From Chionoecetes opilio (taxonomy: Eukaryota; Arthropoda; Malacostraca; Decapoda; Majidae): a DNA stretch of 64,000 nucleotides. The notes below the pieces were generated by a model. The model had not been told where the DNA came from. It did no database searches and saw nothing but the letters and a program-made list of their open reading frames with translations. This document shows positions 12,551 through 24,373 of the stretch, piece by piece. The translations under genes were made by a program, and so were the position numbers. Where the stretch lies: contig JACEEZ010011885.1 of the NCBI GenBank assembly GCA_016584305.1, positions 1-64,000 on the forward strand, in the 5' to 3' direction. Every line of letters starts with the position of its first letter. The stretch's first letter is position 1.

Positions 12551-12558
<8 letters not shown>

Positions 12559-14024
12559 TTTTTTATTTAAACAACTGACATCATGGTATACATGGAGCTA
12601 CAAATAGCAAAGAGGTTGGTGAAAGCAATGGGTGGCAGAAGCTAAAGATGTCCCCTGTCCCGGGGACATCTATCCGAAAGCTATGTCTTATAGGATAAAC
12701 TAAATATATAATATTACAGGCTGAAGGTCACTGTCCGTCACAGGCACTTTTCAGGCGCACTATTTACACGTACACTGTGTCACTGTGTCAATGTGTGTCA
12801 CTATGTGTGTGTCACTATGTGTGTGTCACTGTGTCACTATTGACACGACACTGTGTCACGCCTTACGGGCACTAAGGCGGATGTAAGCGGCACCATCTGT
12901 GGGCCGCCACCTTCACCTGCTGCGTGTTCATGGCCACGACATCCACCTCAACCGTGAAGGTGTTCCACAGTGTTGCCGTGGCCCAAGTAAAGGCTCGCTG
13001 GCCCATCACGGTGTGGGTCCTCGGGGCCACAAGGAAGAGATCACTTGACGCTACCGTCCTCGTAGCGCGCTCTGACCTTCTCCACGGGACCCGAAGTCCT
13101 GCAAGGTGGGAAGAGTGTTGCACCTGGGCCTTGTGTAACACTGTGAGGGCACCGACTCTCCTCCGGTGCCCCAGGCTGTCAAGCTGGGAGCGGGGATCAT
13201 CCCGCCACTGCTCCTGCTGTAGTCGTTGTTGTTGTTGTTGCTGGTGTTGTTGGAGCTGCAGCTGATGTTGTTGTTGTTGTCGTCGCGGCTGCTGCTGCCA
13301 CTGTTGCCAAGGGCGACGTTCCATGTGATATTGGTCGTCGGTTGGGTGTATGAGGCGCTCAGCACGCCTCTGCACTTTGTCCAGCAGTGACAGGTGGCAC
13401 TGGGCACTACTCATCCAGGTGAGAGGACTGTACTCTATGACGGGCCTCACTTGGGCCTTATACAACCGCATGAGGTCGTCAGCGTCGAGCAGGTGCCTTA
13501 CTTGGCGCAGGAGTCACCCTCAGGGAGGCTCGACGCACCACTGTCTCGTCTCTAGGTGGCGGTCAAAGCGGAGCCTGGAGTCAACCTCCACCCCCAGGAT
13601 GTTGATGGAGTTCTTGATGGCAAGGGTATCGTCCCCAAACTTCAGCTTCCCCTCGAGTAGCCTGGGGTCCTCCCTTGAACGTGACATAACCATGGCCTGG
13701 GTCTTCTCTGCAGCAAACTTGACTTGACACCGTCTTCCCCAGGCCGTGATGACACCAAGTTGACGGTTGGTGGCATCTATCGCGTTCGCAGTCTCCTCTC
13801 TGGTGTAGGTGTGGGACACGGTGCAGTCGTCAGCATAGGCAGACGCCACAGGGAGGCTTTGGAGGAGGTCATTGAAGTAAATGTTCCACAGAATGGGGCC
13901 CAGGACCGATCCCTGTGGAACGGAAGCCTCCACCGGGTATGTGGCTGACGTGCTCCCATTCACCACCACCCTCAGACTCCGGCTGTGCAGGTAGCTCAAG
14001 AACAACGCCAGCAGGTGACCCATG
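12551..14024 (-). mobile_element. 5'-truncated LINE inserted in (TC)n, unit A
   Basis: Reverse transcriptase C-terminal half on the minus strand: SVPQGSVLGPILW near 13896-13928, the catalytic YADD at 13827-13838, then thumb/C-terminal sequence ending at a stop near 12872. A glutamine-rich insert of CAG/CAA codons (about 13205-13312) sits in the C-terminal region. The 3' end is a 14-base T-run at 12551-12564, i.e. a poly-A tail on the element strand. The 5' end stops abruptly at 14024 against TC repeats. The frame is broken near 13545 (extra bases compared with the unit C copy) and near 13511 (shared with unit C). The protein style is Jockey/R1-like, by inference. Confidence 0.85.
12646..12671 (-). 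other. Stem-loop in LINE 3' region
   Basis: AGATGTCCCC pairs exactly with GGGGACATCT around a 6-base loop, about 85 bp from the poly-A tail. It is identical in the unit C copy (27056-27081). LINE reverse transcriptases often recognise 3' stem-loops; that role is inferred here. Confidence 0.6.
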
Positions 14025-14040
14025 TCTCTCTCTCTCTGTC

Positions 14041-14124
<84 letters not shown>
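14025..14124. repeat. (TC)n tract right of inserted LINE, unit A
   Basis: A pure TC run joining the truncated LINE 5' end to the second LINE fragment. Confidence 0.95.
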
Positions 14125-14128
<4 letters not shown>

Positions 14129-14851
14129 ATTTAATGACCTTCACACTCAGTCACATTTTTTTAAACATTTTGAAACCTTTAATAACAGCCGCATAAATAA
14201 ATACAATAATGTTTGTTTACAACTTAGAAGGCCAGCCTTTATAATGAGCAGAGCTTTTCAGGCAAGGAGTAAAATACATACGAAATACAAACGAACTCAT
14301 AGACAATTGATAAGAAAAACAAGCAGATTATGAGTAAGCAATAATAACAAAGTAACAAAAATACACAATACAAAATATAAAATACAAACAGTAGAAAATA
14401 TGAAAACATGCAATAGCAAACTCCAATACTATGCAATAAAGGGTACACCTGCAGAAGAAGGGGAGGGGAGACGATGATGAAGTAGGAGAAAGTTAAGCGA
14501 AGATAAAAAAAATGACATGAGACACTGGCTAATAAAAGTCCAGAAGATAATATTTAAGTTTACTTTTAAATCATTTGAGAGAGGGAGTATTCTTAATAAG
14601 CTGAGGAAGAGAATTCCAGATCAAAGGTCCCAAGTACATAGTAGAGTGGCGGAAGAGGCTAAGACAATGGGATGACAAGCAAAGTTGCTCTATGTCGTGT
14701 GGAGTATTGATGAGAGGGAAGAGAGACGTTAATTTGATACTTATACATACAATTTGCAATCGAAAGTTTAGTTATATCTTGAAGTTTAAGAATTTTAGTG
14801 TTTTTAAAAATAACTCAACAAGCGACAAAAAAGAAGAACAGCTTCCTTAAT

Positions 14852-14852
<1 letters not shown>
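14125..14852 (-). mobile_element. LINE 3' fragment between (TC)n tracts, unit A
   Basis: The minus strand reads STMYLGPLIWNSLPQLI near 14590-14655, a hallmark of the reverse-transcriptase C-terminus of CR1/L2-style LINEs, followed by a 3' untranslated region down to 14125. Both ends touch (TC)n tracts. Intact counterparts are at 20303-20645 (5' part only) and at 34396-34620 plus 36508-37026 (split by a later insertion). It is absent from unit C. Confidence 0.7.

Positions 14853-14922
<70 letters not shown>
14853..14922. repeat. (TC)n tract, A/B unit border
   Basis: A pure TC run followed by the shared left flank of unit B. Confidence 0.95.
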
Positions 14923-14925
<3 letters not shown>

Positions 14926-15135
14926 GTCTTTTCATTTACCTCATTTCATTAAAATGCCCTGTCTTACTACAATCTGCACATCTTCCTTCTAAATATCCTT
15001 TCCCTATCCTTCTCATTTGCCTATCCTTCCTTATATCCTTTCTCTTAATTTTTGTCCATCTTCCGTTCCCATCCTGTCTCCTTCCTCCTCATCCTGCATA
15101 ATAATACAAGTTTTAGATTAAAATTGAAAGGTATA
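14923..15135. other. Shared pyrimidine-rich left flank, unit B
   Basis: Moderately CT-rich sequence with no gene, repeated before every satellite array. Confidence 0.6.
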
Positions 15136-17862
15136 AACATTTCTCCTGAAGGTGCTAAAGGAGGTGCTTAAACATTTCTCCTGAAGGTGCTAAAGGAGGT
15201 GCTTAAACATTTCTCCTGAAGGTGCTAAAGGAGGTGCTTAAACATTTCTCCTGAAGGTGCTAAAGGAGGTGCTTAAACATTTCTCCTGAACGTGCTAAAG
15301 GAGGTGCTTAAACATTTCTCCTGAAGGTGCTAAAGGAGGTGCTTAAACATTTCTCCTGAAGGTGCCAAAGGAGATGCTTAAACATTTCTCCTGAAGGTGC
15401 TAAAGGAGGTGCTTAAACATTTCTCCTGAAGGTGCTAAAGTAGGTGCTTAAACATTTCTCCTGAAGGTGCTAAAGGAGGTGCTTAAACATTTCTCCTGAA
15501 GGTGCTAAAGAAGGTGCTTAAACATTTCTCCTGAAGGTGCTAAAGGAGGTGCTTAAACATTTATCCTGAAGGTGCTAAGGGAGGTGCTTAAACATTTCTC
15601 CTGAAGGTGCCAAAGGAGGTGCTTAAACATTTCTCCTAAAGGTGCTAAAAAAAGGTGCTTAAACATTTCTCCTGAAGGTGCTAAAGGAGGTGCTTAAACA
15701 TTTCTCCTGAAGTTGCTTAAGGAGGTGCTTAAACATTTCTCCTGAAGGTGCTAAAGGAGGTGCTTAAACATTTCTCCTTTAGGTGCTAAAGGAGGTGCTT
15801 AAACATTTCTCCTGAAGGTACTAAAGGAGGTGCTTAAACATTTCTCCTGAAGGTGCTAAAGGAGGTGCTTAAACATTTCTCCTGAAGGTGCTAAAGGAGG
15901 TGCTTAAACATTTCTCCTGAAGGTGCTAAAGAAGGTGCTTAAACATTCCTCCTGAAGGTGCTAATGGAGGTGCTTAAACTTTCTCCTGGAGGTGCTAAAG
16001 GAGGTGCTTAAACATTCCTCCTGAAAGTGCTAAAGGAGGTGCTTAAACATACCTCCTGAAGGTGCAAAAGGAGGTGCTTAAACATTTCTCCTGAACGTGC
16101 TAAAGGAGGTGCTTAAACATTTCTCCTGAAGGTGCTAAAGGAGGTGCTTAAACATTTCTCCTGAAGGTGCCAAAGGAGATGCTTAAACATTTCTCCTGAA
16201 GGTGCTAAAGGAGGTGCTTAAACATTTCTCCTGAAGGTGCTAAAGTAGGTGCTTAAACATTTCTCCTGAAGGTGCTAAAGGAGGTGCTTAAACATTTCTC
16301 CTGAAGGTGCTAAAGAAGGTGCTTAAACATTTCTCCTGAAGGTGCTAAAGGAGGTGCTTAAACATTTATCCTGAAGGTGCTAAGGGAGGTGCTTAAACAT
16401 TTCTCCTGAAGGTGCCAAAGGAGGTGCTTAAACATTTCTCCTAAAGGTGCTAAAAAAAGGTGCTTAAACATTTCTCCTGAAGGTGCTAAAGGAGGTGCTT
16501 AAACATTTCTCCTGAAGTTGCTTAAGGAGGTGCTTAAACATTTCTCCTGAAGGTGCTAAAGGAGGTGCTTAAACATTTCTCCTTTAGGTGCTAAAGGAGG
16601 TGCTTAAACATTTCTCCTGAAGGTGCTAAAGGAGGTGCTTAAACATTTCTCCTGAAGGTGCTAAAGGAGGTGCTTAAACATTTCTCCTGAAGGTGCTAAA
16701 GGAGGTGCTTAAACATTTCTCCTGAAGGTGCTAAAGAAGGTGCTTAAACATTCCTCCTGAAGGTGCTAATGGAGGTGCTTAAACTTTCTCCTGGAGGTGC
16801 TAAAGGAGGTGCTTAAACATTCCTCCTGAAAGTGCTAAAGGAGGTGCTTAAACATACCTCCTGAAGGTGCAAAAGGAGGTGCTTAAACATTTCTCCTGAA
16901 CGTGCTAAAGGAGGTGCTTAAACATTTCTCCTGAAGGTGCTAGAGGAGGTGCTTAAACATTTCTCCTGAAGGTGCCAAAGGAGATGCTTAAACATTTCTC
17001 CTGAAGGTGCTAAAGGAGGTGCTTAAACATTTCTCCTGAAGGTGCTAAAGTAGGTGCTTAAACATTTCTCCTGAAGGTGCTAAAGGAGGTGCTTAAACAT
17101 TTCTCCTGAAGGTGCTAAAGAAGGTGCTTAAACTTTCCTCCTGAAGGTGCTAATGGAGGTGCTTAAACTTTCTCCTGGAGGTGCTAAAGGAGGTGCTTAA
17201 ACATTCCTCCTGAAAGTGCTAAAGGAGGTGCTTAAACATTTCTCCTGAAGGTGCTAAAGGAGGTGCTTAAACATTTCTCCTGAACGTGCTAAAGGAGGTG
17301 CTTAAACATTTCTCCTGAAGGTGCTAAAGGAGGTGCTTAAACATTTCTCCTGAAGGTGCCAAAGGAGATGCTTAAACATTTCTCCTGAAGGTGCTAAAGG
17401 AGGTGCTTAAACATTTCTCCTGAAGGTGCTAAAGTAGGTGCTTAAACATTTCTCCTGAAGGTGCTAAAGGAGGTGCTTAAACATTTCTCCTGAAGGTGCT
17501 AAAGGAGGTGCTTAAACATTTATCCTAAAGGTGCTAAAGGAGGTGCTTAAACATTCCTCCTGAAGGTGCTAAAGGAGGTGCTTAAACATTTCTCCTGAAG
17601 GTGCTAAAGGAGGTGCTTAAACATTCCTCCTGAAAGTGCTAAAGGAGGTGCTTAAACATTCCTCCTGAAGGTGCTAAAGGAGGTGCTTAAACATTTCTCC
17701 TGAAGGTGCTAAAGGAGGTGCTTAAACATTTCTCCTGAAGGTGCTAAAGGAGGTGCTTAAACATTTCTCATGAAGGTGCTAAAGGAGGTGCTTAAACATT
17801 TCTCCTGAAGGTGCTAAAGGAGGTGCTTAAACATTTCTCATGAAGGTGCTAAAGGAGGTGCT
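15136..17862. repeat. 35-bp satellite array with higher-order repeat, unit B
   Basis: About 78 monomers of exactly 35 bp. Diagnostic variants recur in the same order. For example the variant CTGAACGTGC has its changed C at 15291, 16096 and 16901, spaced exactly 805 bp (23 monomers); a third, truncated round follows (17285). Each monomer carries a CTCCT...AGGAG inverted pair. This is the longest and most structured of the four arrays. Confidence 0.95.
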
Positions 17863-18003
17863 AAGACTGACGACGTTTTATCCCTCTATTTGATTCTACG
17901 TTTTCTTCCTTCCATTCCATAAACTTTAACGCTTCTCACTTTATTCTCCTCTTTCCCCTTTTATTTCCTCTTCTTGGGGATGAATGGTTGCAGAGTTAAG
18001 TGA

Positions 18004-18240
18004 ATGGAACGGAAACATGGCCGTGGGAGGGGAAGAAAAAGTTTGAAAAGACTCCAAAAGAGGTCTGTAATAGTTAGTTCTCTCAAATGGAAAATGGAAA
18101 TAAAAGATGAACAAATTTATGATAAAAATGTGTCAAAAATTGCTCCTTTCATCGAACAAAAAATGGATATGAAAAATAGTTTGTGTGAGTACATAAGGGT
18201 TGTTTTGATGTACTCTGAAACTATGAAATATGCGCTATGA
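18004..18240 (+). CDS. Unrecognised 78-residue open frame, unit B
   Basis: Starts at ATG and ends at TGA. The product is lysine-rich and basic at the N-terminus (MERKHGRGRGRKSLKRL) and more neutral at the C-terminus; I recognise no domain. It is repeated with few changes in unit C, carries a TAG in unit D and is scrambled in A. The position just right of the satellite, and the lack of any promoter or splice evidence, make it as likely to be a fragment of a decayed element as a gene. Confidence 0.3.
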   Translation: MERKHGRGRGRKSLKRLQKRSVIVSSLKWKMEIKDEQIYDKNVSKIAPFIEQKMDMKNSLCEYIRVVLMYSETMKYAL

Positions 18241-18321
18241 AAACGAAACCTTAAAAAAAAAAAATACTCTGATATCGTCCAGGAATGTCACAACGGTTAT
18301 TTAATTAAAATCAAGAAAATG

Positions 18322-18323
18322 GA

Positions 18324-18367
<44 letters not shown>

Positions 18368-18414
18368 CGAACGCACGCACGCACGCACGCACGCACACGC
18401 ACACACACACACAC
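18322..18414. repeat. (GCAC)n / (CA)n microsatellite, unit B
   Basis: Tetranucleotide GCAC repeats with one interruption, ending in CA repeats. The same position in C and D carries (CACAGA)n instead. Confidence 0.95.
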
Positions 18415-18509
18415 ATAAAATGGTATACGAATATTGGAAAAAAGTTACATCAATACAGAAAAAAGGCCATTGCCCCCTACATAGAAACTGATTGAAGAGA
18501 CTGGGAGGG

Positions 18510-18744
18510 AAATGGCTAGGAAGGTGAGGTCAGACTATGAACAGCTGGACCCTTCATGGACAAACTGAAAAAAAAGCAAAATAATAAAAAGGAAAGGCTC
18601 AGGCCTCTACCAGAAATCTTACATAAAAACAGACAAATAAAAAATCTATATAAAAAAGAACAAACAGCAAGGGGAAAAACAAAAAAGATTCCTAGATTGC
18701 CGAACAAATCATATGAAGAAAGACTCAAAGAACTTAACTTGTTT
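18510..18744 (+). pseudogene. LINE reverse-transcriptase C-terminal fragment, unit B
   Basis: The plus strand reads LPNKSYEERLKELNLF near 18690-18744, a typical thumb/C-terminal sequence of CR1/L2-type LINEs, preceded by a degenerate lysine-rich stretch. The frame is cut after LNLF by the foldback element. Confidence 0.5.
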
Positions 18745-19710
18745 ATTGACAGCGACCGAAGCTCGCTGTCGCTTACCATAGGACCCATGGAACCAAGTTT
18801 CCGCCAAAAAGTGTATAACTACTCCTAAATATTGTCGGATTGAGCTGAAATTTGACATGCAAGTAGTGCTGTCAAAATCAATGGGGGTCGTCGGAAATGT
18901 TTGTTTGCGTAAAACAAGCCTTTAATGAGTTATTAGCGTAAACTACTCCTAATTAGTGTCGGATTGAGCTGACATTCGACATCCAAGTAGTGCTGTCAAA
19001 ATCAATGGGGGTCGTCGCAAGAATGTTTTTGCGTAAAACAAGCCCTTAATGAGTAATTAGCGTAAACTACTCCTAATTATTGTCGGATTGAGCTGACATT
19101 CGACATCCAAGTAGTGCTGTCAAAATCAATGGGGGTCTGTAGAACAAAGTTTTTGCATAGAACAAGCCCTTAATGAGTAATTCACGTAATGACTTAATTG
19201 GCTGGAACGTGGCTCGCTGTCACGTTCCAGCCGCAAGAACTGAGCCAAAAGCAAAGGGGCCAGAGGCTGGACGTCCATACTTGATATAAGTTTATCAAGT
19301 ATAGACGTCCAGCCTCTGGCCCCTTTGCTTTTGGCTCAGTTCTTGCGGCTGGAACGTGACAGCGAGCCACGTTCCAGCCAATTAACTCATTACGTGAAAT
19401 ACTCATTAAGGGCTTGTTTTATGCAATAAGTTTGTTTACAGACCCCCGTTGATTTTGACAGCACTAATTGCATGTCGAATTTCAGCTCAATCCGACAATA
19501 ATTAGGAGTAGTTTACGTTTATTACTCTTTAAGGGCTTGTTTTACGCAAAAAAGTTTCTTGCGACGACCCCCATTGATTTTGACAGCACTATTTGCATGT
19601 CAAATTTCAGCTCAATCCGATAATATTTAGGAGTAGTTATACACTTTTAGGCGGAAACTTGGTTCCACGGGTCTTATGGTAAGCGACAGCGAGCGAAGCT
19701 CGCTGTCAAT
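18745..19710. mobile_element. Foldback (palindromic) element, unit B, cleanest copy
   Basis: 966 bp reading the same inward from both ends. The termini are ATTGACAGCG-type and contain the palindrome GACAGCGAGC...GCTCGCTGTC. The left arm has three tandem subunits of 124 bp (repeat points 18821, 18945, 19069); the right arm has the inverse. The centre (about 19200-19380) is an almost perfect palindrome of two ~85-bp arms around TTGATATAAG. No protein is encoded and no convincing target-site duplication was found. It interrupts the LINE fragment, which suggests it is mobile. Confidence 0.8.
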
Positions 19711-20302
19711 AATTTGTTTTGAGGATTTGGCATCATTAACGCAGACAAATATTTCTCCCTCGACTGATCAAGCATCACCGGCAACAACAAATTTAACACT
19801 GTCGCTTCATGGTACAGATCAAATAGTCAAACAGTTCCCTTTTTATGTGCACGAGTAGTCATCCCGTGCACACTGTGGTAAGTAATGCTGCTGAAACGCT
19901 CGTAAACTGACTAGAACATCACTTGGTAAACAACCCTCAATTTATATTTTTCTAAACCGCGTCAATTCACTATGCAATGCTCTAACCACCTCACTATGCT
20001 ATTAATATAATACATTAGTTTCCTTTCCTCCACTTTTTTTGTCTTCCATTATCCCCGTAGAATTTGCCCTTGTTTCGCTACTCGTCGTACATTAGGTTGT
20101 GTGGTTCATATGATTCCCGTAACATCTTCGTTCGGAACAAAGATAAGTTGATGTTTACTATTTTTTCTTTTCTATTCCTCCCTTGGTATATTCCTCGTTG
20201 CGGAGGAAGGGGGATGTATGAAAGGAGGAAGGATTGAGCACGGTGCAGAATGAAGTATTTAGCGAGTGTTCGCGTATAGAAAACATCGCACGAATTTGTG
20301 TT
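19711..20302 (+). other. Spacer with candidate exon, unit B
   Basis: The plus strand is open from before the foldback end to near 19857 (reading DLASLTQTNISPSTD) and a consensus donor GTAAGT follows at 19878-19883. In this copy a TAG precedes the donor; in unit D the frame runs on to the donor. No homology recognised. Confidence 0.35.
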
Positions 20303-20776
<474 letters not shown>

Positions 20777-20984
20777 GTGTTTTCATTTACCTCATTTCAT
20801 TATAATGCCCTGTCTTACTACAATCTGCACATCTTCCTTCTAAATATCCTTTCCCTATCCTTCTCATTTGCCTATCCTTCCTTATATCCTTTCTCTTAAT
20901 TTTTGTCCATCTTCCGTTCCCATCCTGTCTCCTTCCTCCTCATCCTGCATAATAATACAAGTTTTAGATTAAAATTGAAAGGTA

Positions 20985-22352
20985 TAAACATTTCTCCTTA
21001 AGGTGCTAAAGGAGGTGCTTAAACATTTCTCCTGAACGTGCTAAAGTAGGTGCTTAAACATTTCTCCTGAAGGTGCTAAAGGAGGTGCTTAAACATTTCT
21101 CCTGAAGGTGTTAAAGGAGGTGCTTAAACATTCCTTCTAAAGGTGCTAAAGGAGGTTTTTAAACATTTCTCCTGAAGGTGCTAAAGTAGGTGCTTAAACA
21201 TTCCTTCTAAAGGTGCTAAAGGAGGTGCTTAAACATTTCTCCTGAAGGTGCTAAAGGAGGTGCTTAAACATTTCTCCTGAAGGTGTTAAAGGAGGTGCTT
21301 AAACATTTCTCCTGAAGGTGCTAAAGTAGGTGCTTAAACATTTCTCCTGAAGGTGCTAAAGGAGGTGCTTAAACATTTCTCCTGAAGGTGCTAAGGGAGG
21401 TGCTTAAACATTTCTCCTGAAGGTGCCAAAGGAGGTGCTTAAACATTTCTCTTAAAGGTGCTAAAAAGGGTGCTTAAACATTTCTCCTGAAGGTGCTAAA
21501 TGAGGTGCTTAAACATTTCTCCTGAAGGTGCTAAAGGAGGTGCTTAAACATTTCTCCTGAAGGTGCTTAAGGAGGTGCTTAAACATTTCTCCTGAAGGTG
21601 CTAAAGGAGGTGCTTAAACATTTCTCCTGAAGGTGCTAAAGGAGGTGCTTAAACATTTTTCCTGAAGGTACTAAAGGAGGTGCTTAAACATTTCTCCTGA
21701 AGGTGCTAAAGAGGGGTGCTTAAACATTTCTCCTGAAGGTGCTAAAGGAGGTGCTTAAACATTTCTCCTGAAGGTGCTAAAGGAGGTGCTTAAACATTTC
21801 TCCTGAAGGTGCTAAAGGAGATGCTTAAACATTCCTCCTGAAGGTGCTAAAGGAGGTGCTTAAACATTCCTCCTGAAGGTGCTAAAGGAGGTGCTTAAAC
21901 ATTTCTCCTGAAGGTGCTAAAGGAGGTGCTTAAACATACCTCCTGAATGTGCAAAAGGAGGTGCTTAAACATTTCTCCTAAAGGTGCTAAAAGAGGTGCT
22001 TAAACATTCCTCCTGAAGGTGCTAAAGGAGGTGCTTAAACATTTCTCCTGAAGGTGCTAAAGGAGGTGCTTAAACATTCCTCCTGAAGGTGCTAAAGGAG
22101 GTGCTTAAACATTCCTCCTAAAGGTGCTAAAGGAGGTGCTTAAACATTCCTCCTGAAGGTGCTAAAGGAGGTGCTTAAACATTCCTCCTGAAGGTGCTAA
22201 AGGAGGTGCTTAAACATTTCTCCTGAAGGTGCTAAAGGAGGTGCTTAAACATTTCTCCTGAAGGTGCTAAAGGAGGTGCTTAAACATTTCTCCTGAAGGT
22301 GCTAAAGGAGGTGCTTAAACATTTCTCCTGAAGGTGCTAAAGGAGGTGCTAA
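20985..22352. repeat. 35-bp satellite array, unit C
   Basis: About 39 monomers of the same satellite, with different variant order from unit B and no 805-bp higher-order period. Confidence 0.95.
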
Positions 22353-22491
22353 GACTGACGACGTTTTATCCCTCTATTTGATTCTACGTTTTCTTCCTTC
22401 CATTCCATAAACTTTAAAGCTTCTCACTTTATTCTCCTCTTTCCCCTTTTATTTCCTCTTCTTGGGGATGAATGGTTGCAGAGTTAAGTGA

Positions 22492-22728
22492 ATGGAACGG
22501 AAACATGGCCGTGAGAGGGGAAGAAAAAGTTTGAAAAGACTCCAAAAAATATCTGTAATGGTTAGTTCTCTCAAATGGAAAATGGAAATAAAAGACGAAC
22601 AAATTTATGATAAAAATGTATCAAAAATTGCTCCTTTCATCGAACAAAAAATGGATATGAAAAATAGTTTGTGTGAGTACATAAGGGTTGTTTTGATGTA
22701 CTCTGAAACTATGAAATATGCACTATGA
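22492..22728 (+). CDS. Unrecognised 78-residue open frame, unit C
   Basis: Same frame and length as 18004-18240 with a few substitutions (QKISVMVSS for QKRSVIVSS). The second frame continues through KKYSEIVQECHNGYLIKV to 22810, where the microsatellite begins, hinting that a longer protein was once encoded. No family recognised. Confidence 0.3.
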   Translation: MERKHGRERGRKSLKRLQKISVMVSSLKWKMEIKDEQIYDKNVSKIAPFIEQKMDMKNSLCEYIRVVLMYSETMKYAL

Positions 22729-22810
22729 AAACGAAACCTTGAAAGAAAAAAAATACTCTGAAATCGTCCAGGAATGTCACAACGGTTATTTAATTAAAGT
22801 CAAGAAAATG

Positions 22811-22910
22811 GACACACACACACACACACACACACAGACACAGACACAGACACAGACACAGACACAGACACAGACACAGACACACACACACACACACACG
22901 AGCACACACA
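22811..22910. repeat. (CA)n / (CACAGA)n microsatellite, unit C
   Basis: CA repeats flanking about eight CACAGA repeats. Confidence 0.95.
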
Positions 22911-22999
22911 TAAAATGGTATACAAATATTGGAAAAAAGTTACATAAATACAGAAAAAAGGCCATTGCCCCCTCTACATAGAAACTGATTGAAGAGACT

Positions 23000-23242
23000 A
23001 GGAGGGAAATGGCTAGGAAGGTGAGGTCAGACTATGAACAGCTGGACCCTTCATGGACAAAATGAAAAAAAAAGCAAAATAATAAAAAGGAAAGGCTCAG
23101 GCCTCTACCAGAAATCTTACATAAAAACCGACAAATAAAAAATCTATATAAAAAAGAACAAACAGCAAGGGGAAAAACAAAAAAAAATCCTAGATTGCCG
23201 AACAAATCATATGAAGAAAGACTCAAAGAACTTAACTTGTTT
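23000..23242 (+). pseudogene. LINE reverse-transcriptase C-terminal fragment, unit C
   Basis: Same block as 18510-18744, likewise cut by the foldback at the LNLF position. Confidence 0.45.
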
Positions 23243-24373
23243 ATTGACAGCGAGCAAAGCTCGCTGTCGCTTACCATAAGACCCATGGAACCAAGTTTCC
23301 GCCAAAAAGTGTATAACTACTCCTAAATATTGTCGGATTGAGCTGAAATTTGACATGCAAGTAGTGCTGTCAATGGGGGTCGTCGGAAATGTTTGTTTGC
23401 GTAAAACAAGCCTTTAATGAGTTATTAGCGTAAACAACTCCTAATTATTGTCGGATTGAGCTGACATTCGACATCCAAGTAGTGCTGTCAAAATCAATGG
23501 GGGTCTGTAGAAGAAAAAAAATTGCTAGAACCCCTTAAGATAATTCACGTAATGATTAAATTTGCGGGAACGGGGCTCGCTGTCACTTTCCCAGCCCAAG
23601 AAGAGCCAAAGAAAAGGGGGCCAGAGGCGGGACGTCATATTTAAATTATTTTATAGAGCGTAGTTTAAAAAATTATTTGTTTGAAGCGGCTTCGCTCCTG
23701 TCACTTCCAAAACCCGGGGGCCCCAAAGTTTCCGCCAAAAAAGTGTAAATTACTCCTAAATTTGTGGGATTGAGCTGAAATTTGACATGCAAGTATGCTG
23801 CAAAATCAATGGGGGCGTCGCGGAATGTTTTTGCGTAAAAAGCCCTTAATGATATTAGCGAAAAATCCCCTAATTATTGTCGGATTTAGCTAAAATTCGA
23901 CACCCAAATAGTGCTTAAAAATCAATGGGGGTCGGTCGAACAAAGTTTTTGCATAAACCCAAGCCAAATGAGAAATTCACGTAATGATTTAAATTTGGGG
24001 AACGTGGCCGCTGTCAGTTCCACCCCGCAAAAACTGACCCAAAAGCAAAGGGGCCAGAGGCGGACGTCCAACTTGATATAATTTTATCAAGTATGACGTC
24101 CAGCCTCGGGCCCCCCTTTGTTTTTGGCTCATTCTTGCGGCGGAAAACGGACAGCGAGCCACTTTTTCCACCCAAATTTAACTCTTACGTGAATTACTCA
24201 TTAGGGTTGTTCATCAATTTTTTTTTTTTAAAAGACCCCCATTGTTTTTACAGCACACTTGGATGTCGAAGATCAAACCGACAAAATTTAGGAGTATTAT
24301 ACACTTTTTTGGGGGAAACTTTGGGTTTCCCCGGGTCTTTTGGGAAGCGACAGCAGCGAAGCTCGCTGTCAAT
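23243..24373. mobile_element. Foldback element, unit C (rearranged copy)
   Basis: Same termini as the unit B element but 1131 bp long. From about 23510 to 24370 the arms are partly duplicated and full of small indels, including a T-run of 13. Part of this may be assembly error. Confidence 0.65.

Noticed and set aside
12924..13265. Plus-strand 113-codon frame with Cys-rich end
   Set aside because: Shadow of the minus-strand reverse transcriptase; the Cys run is the complement of glutamine codons.
14571..14759. Small independent protein on the minus strand
   Set aside because: The sequence YLGPLIWNSLP identifies it as the C-terminal piece of a LINE reverse transcriptase.
15136..17862. CRISPR-like array
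   Set aside because: There are no unique spacers; it is a contiguous 35-bp satellite in a eukaryotic repeat context.
18745..19710. Long-terminal-repeat element
   Set aside because: The repeats are inverted, not direct, and no polymerase or integrase is present.
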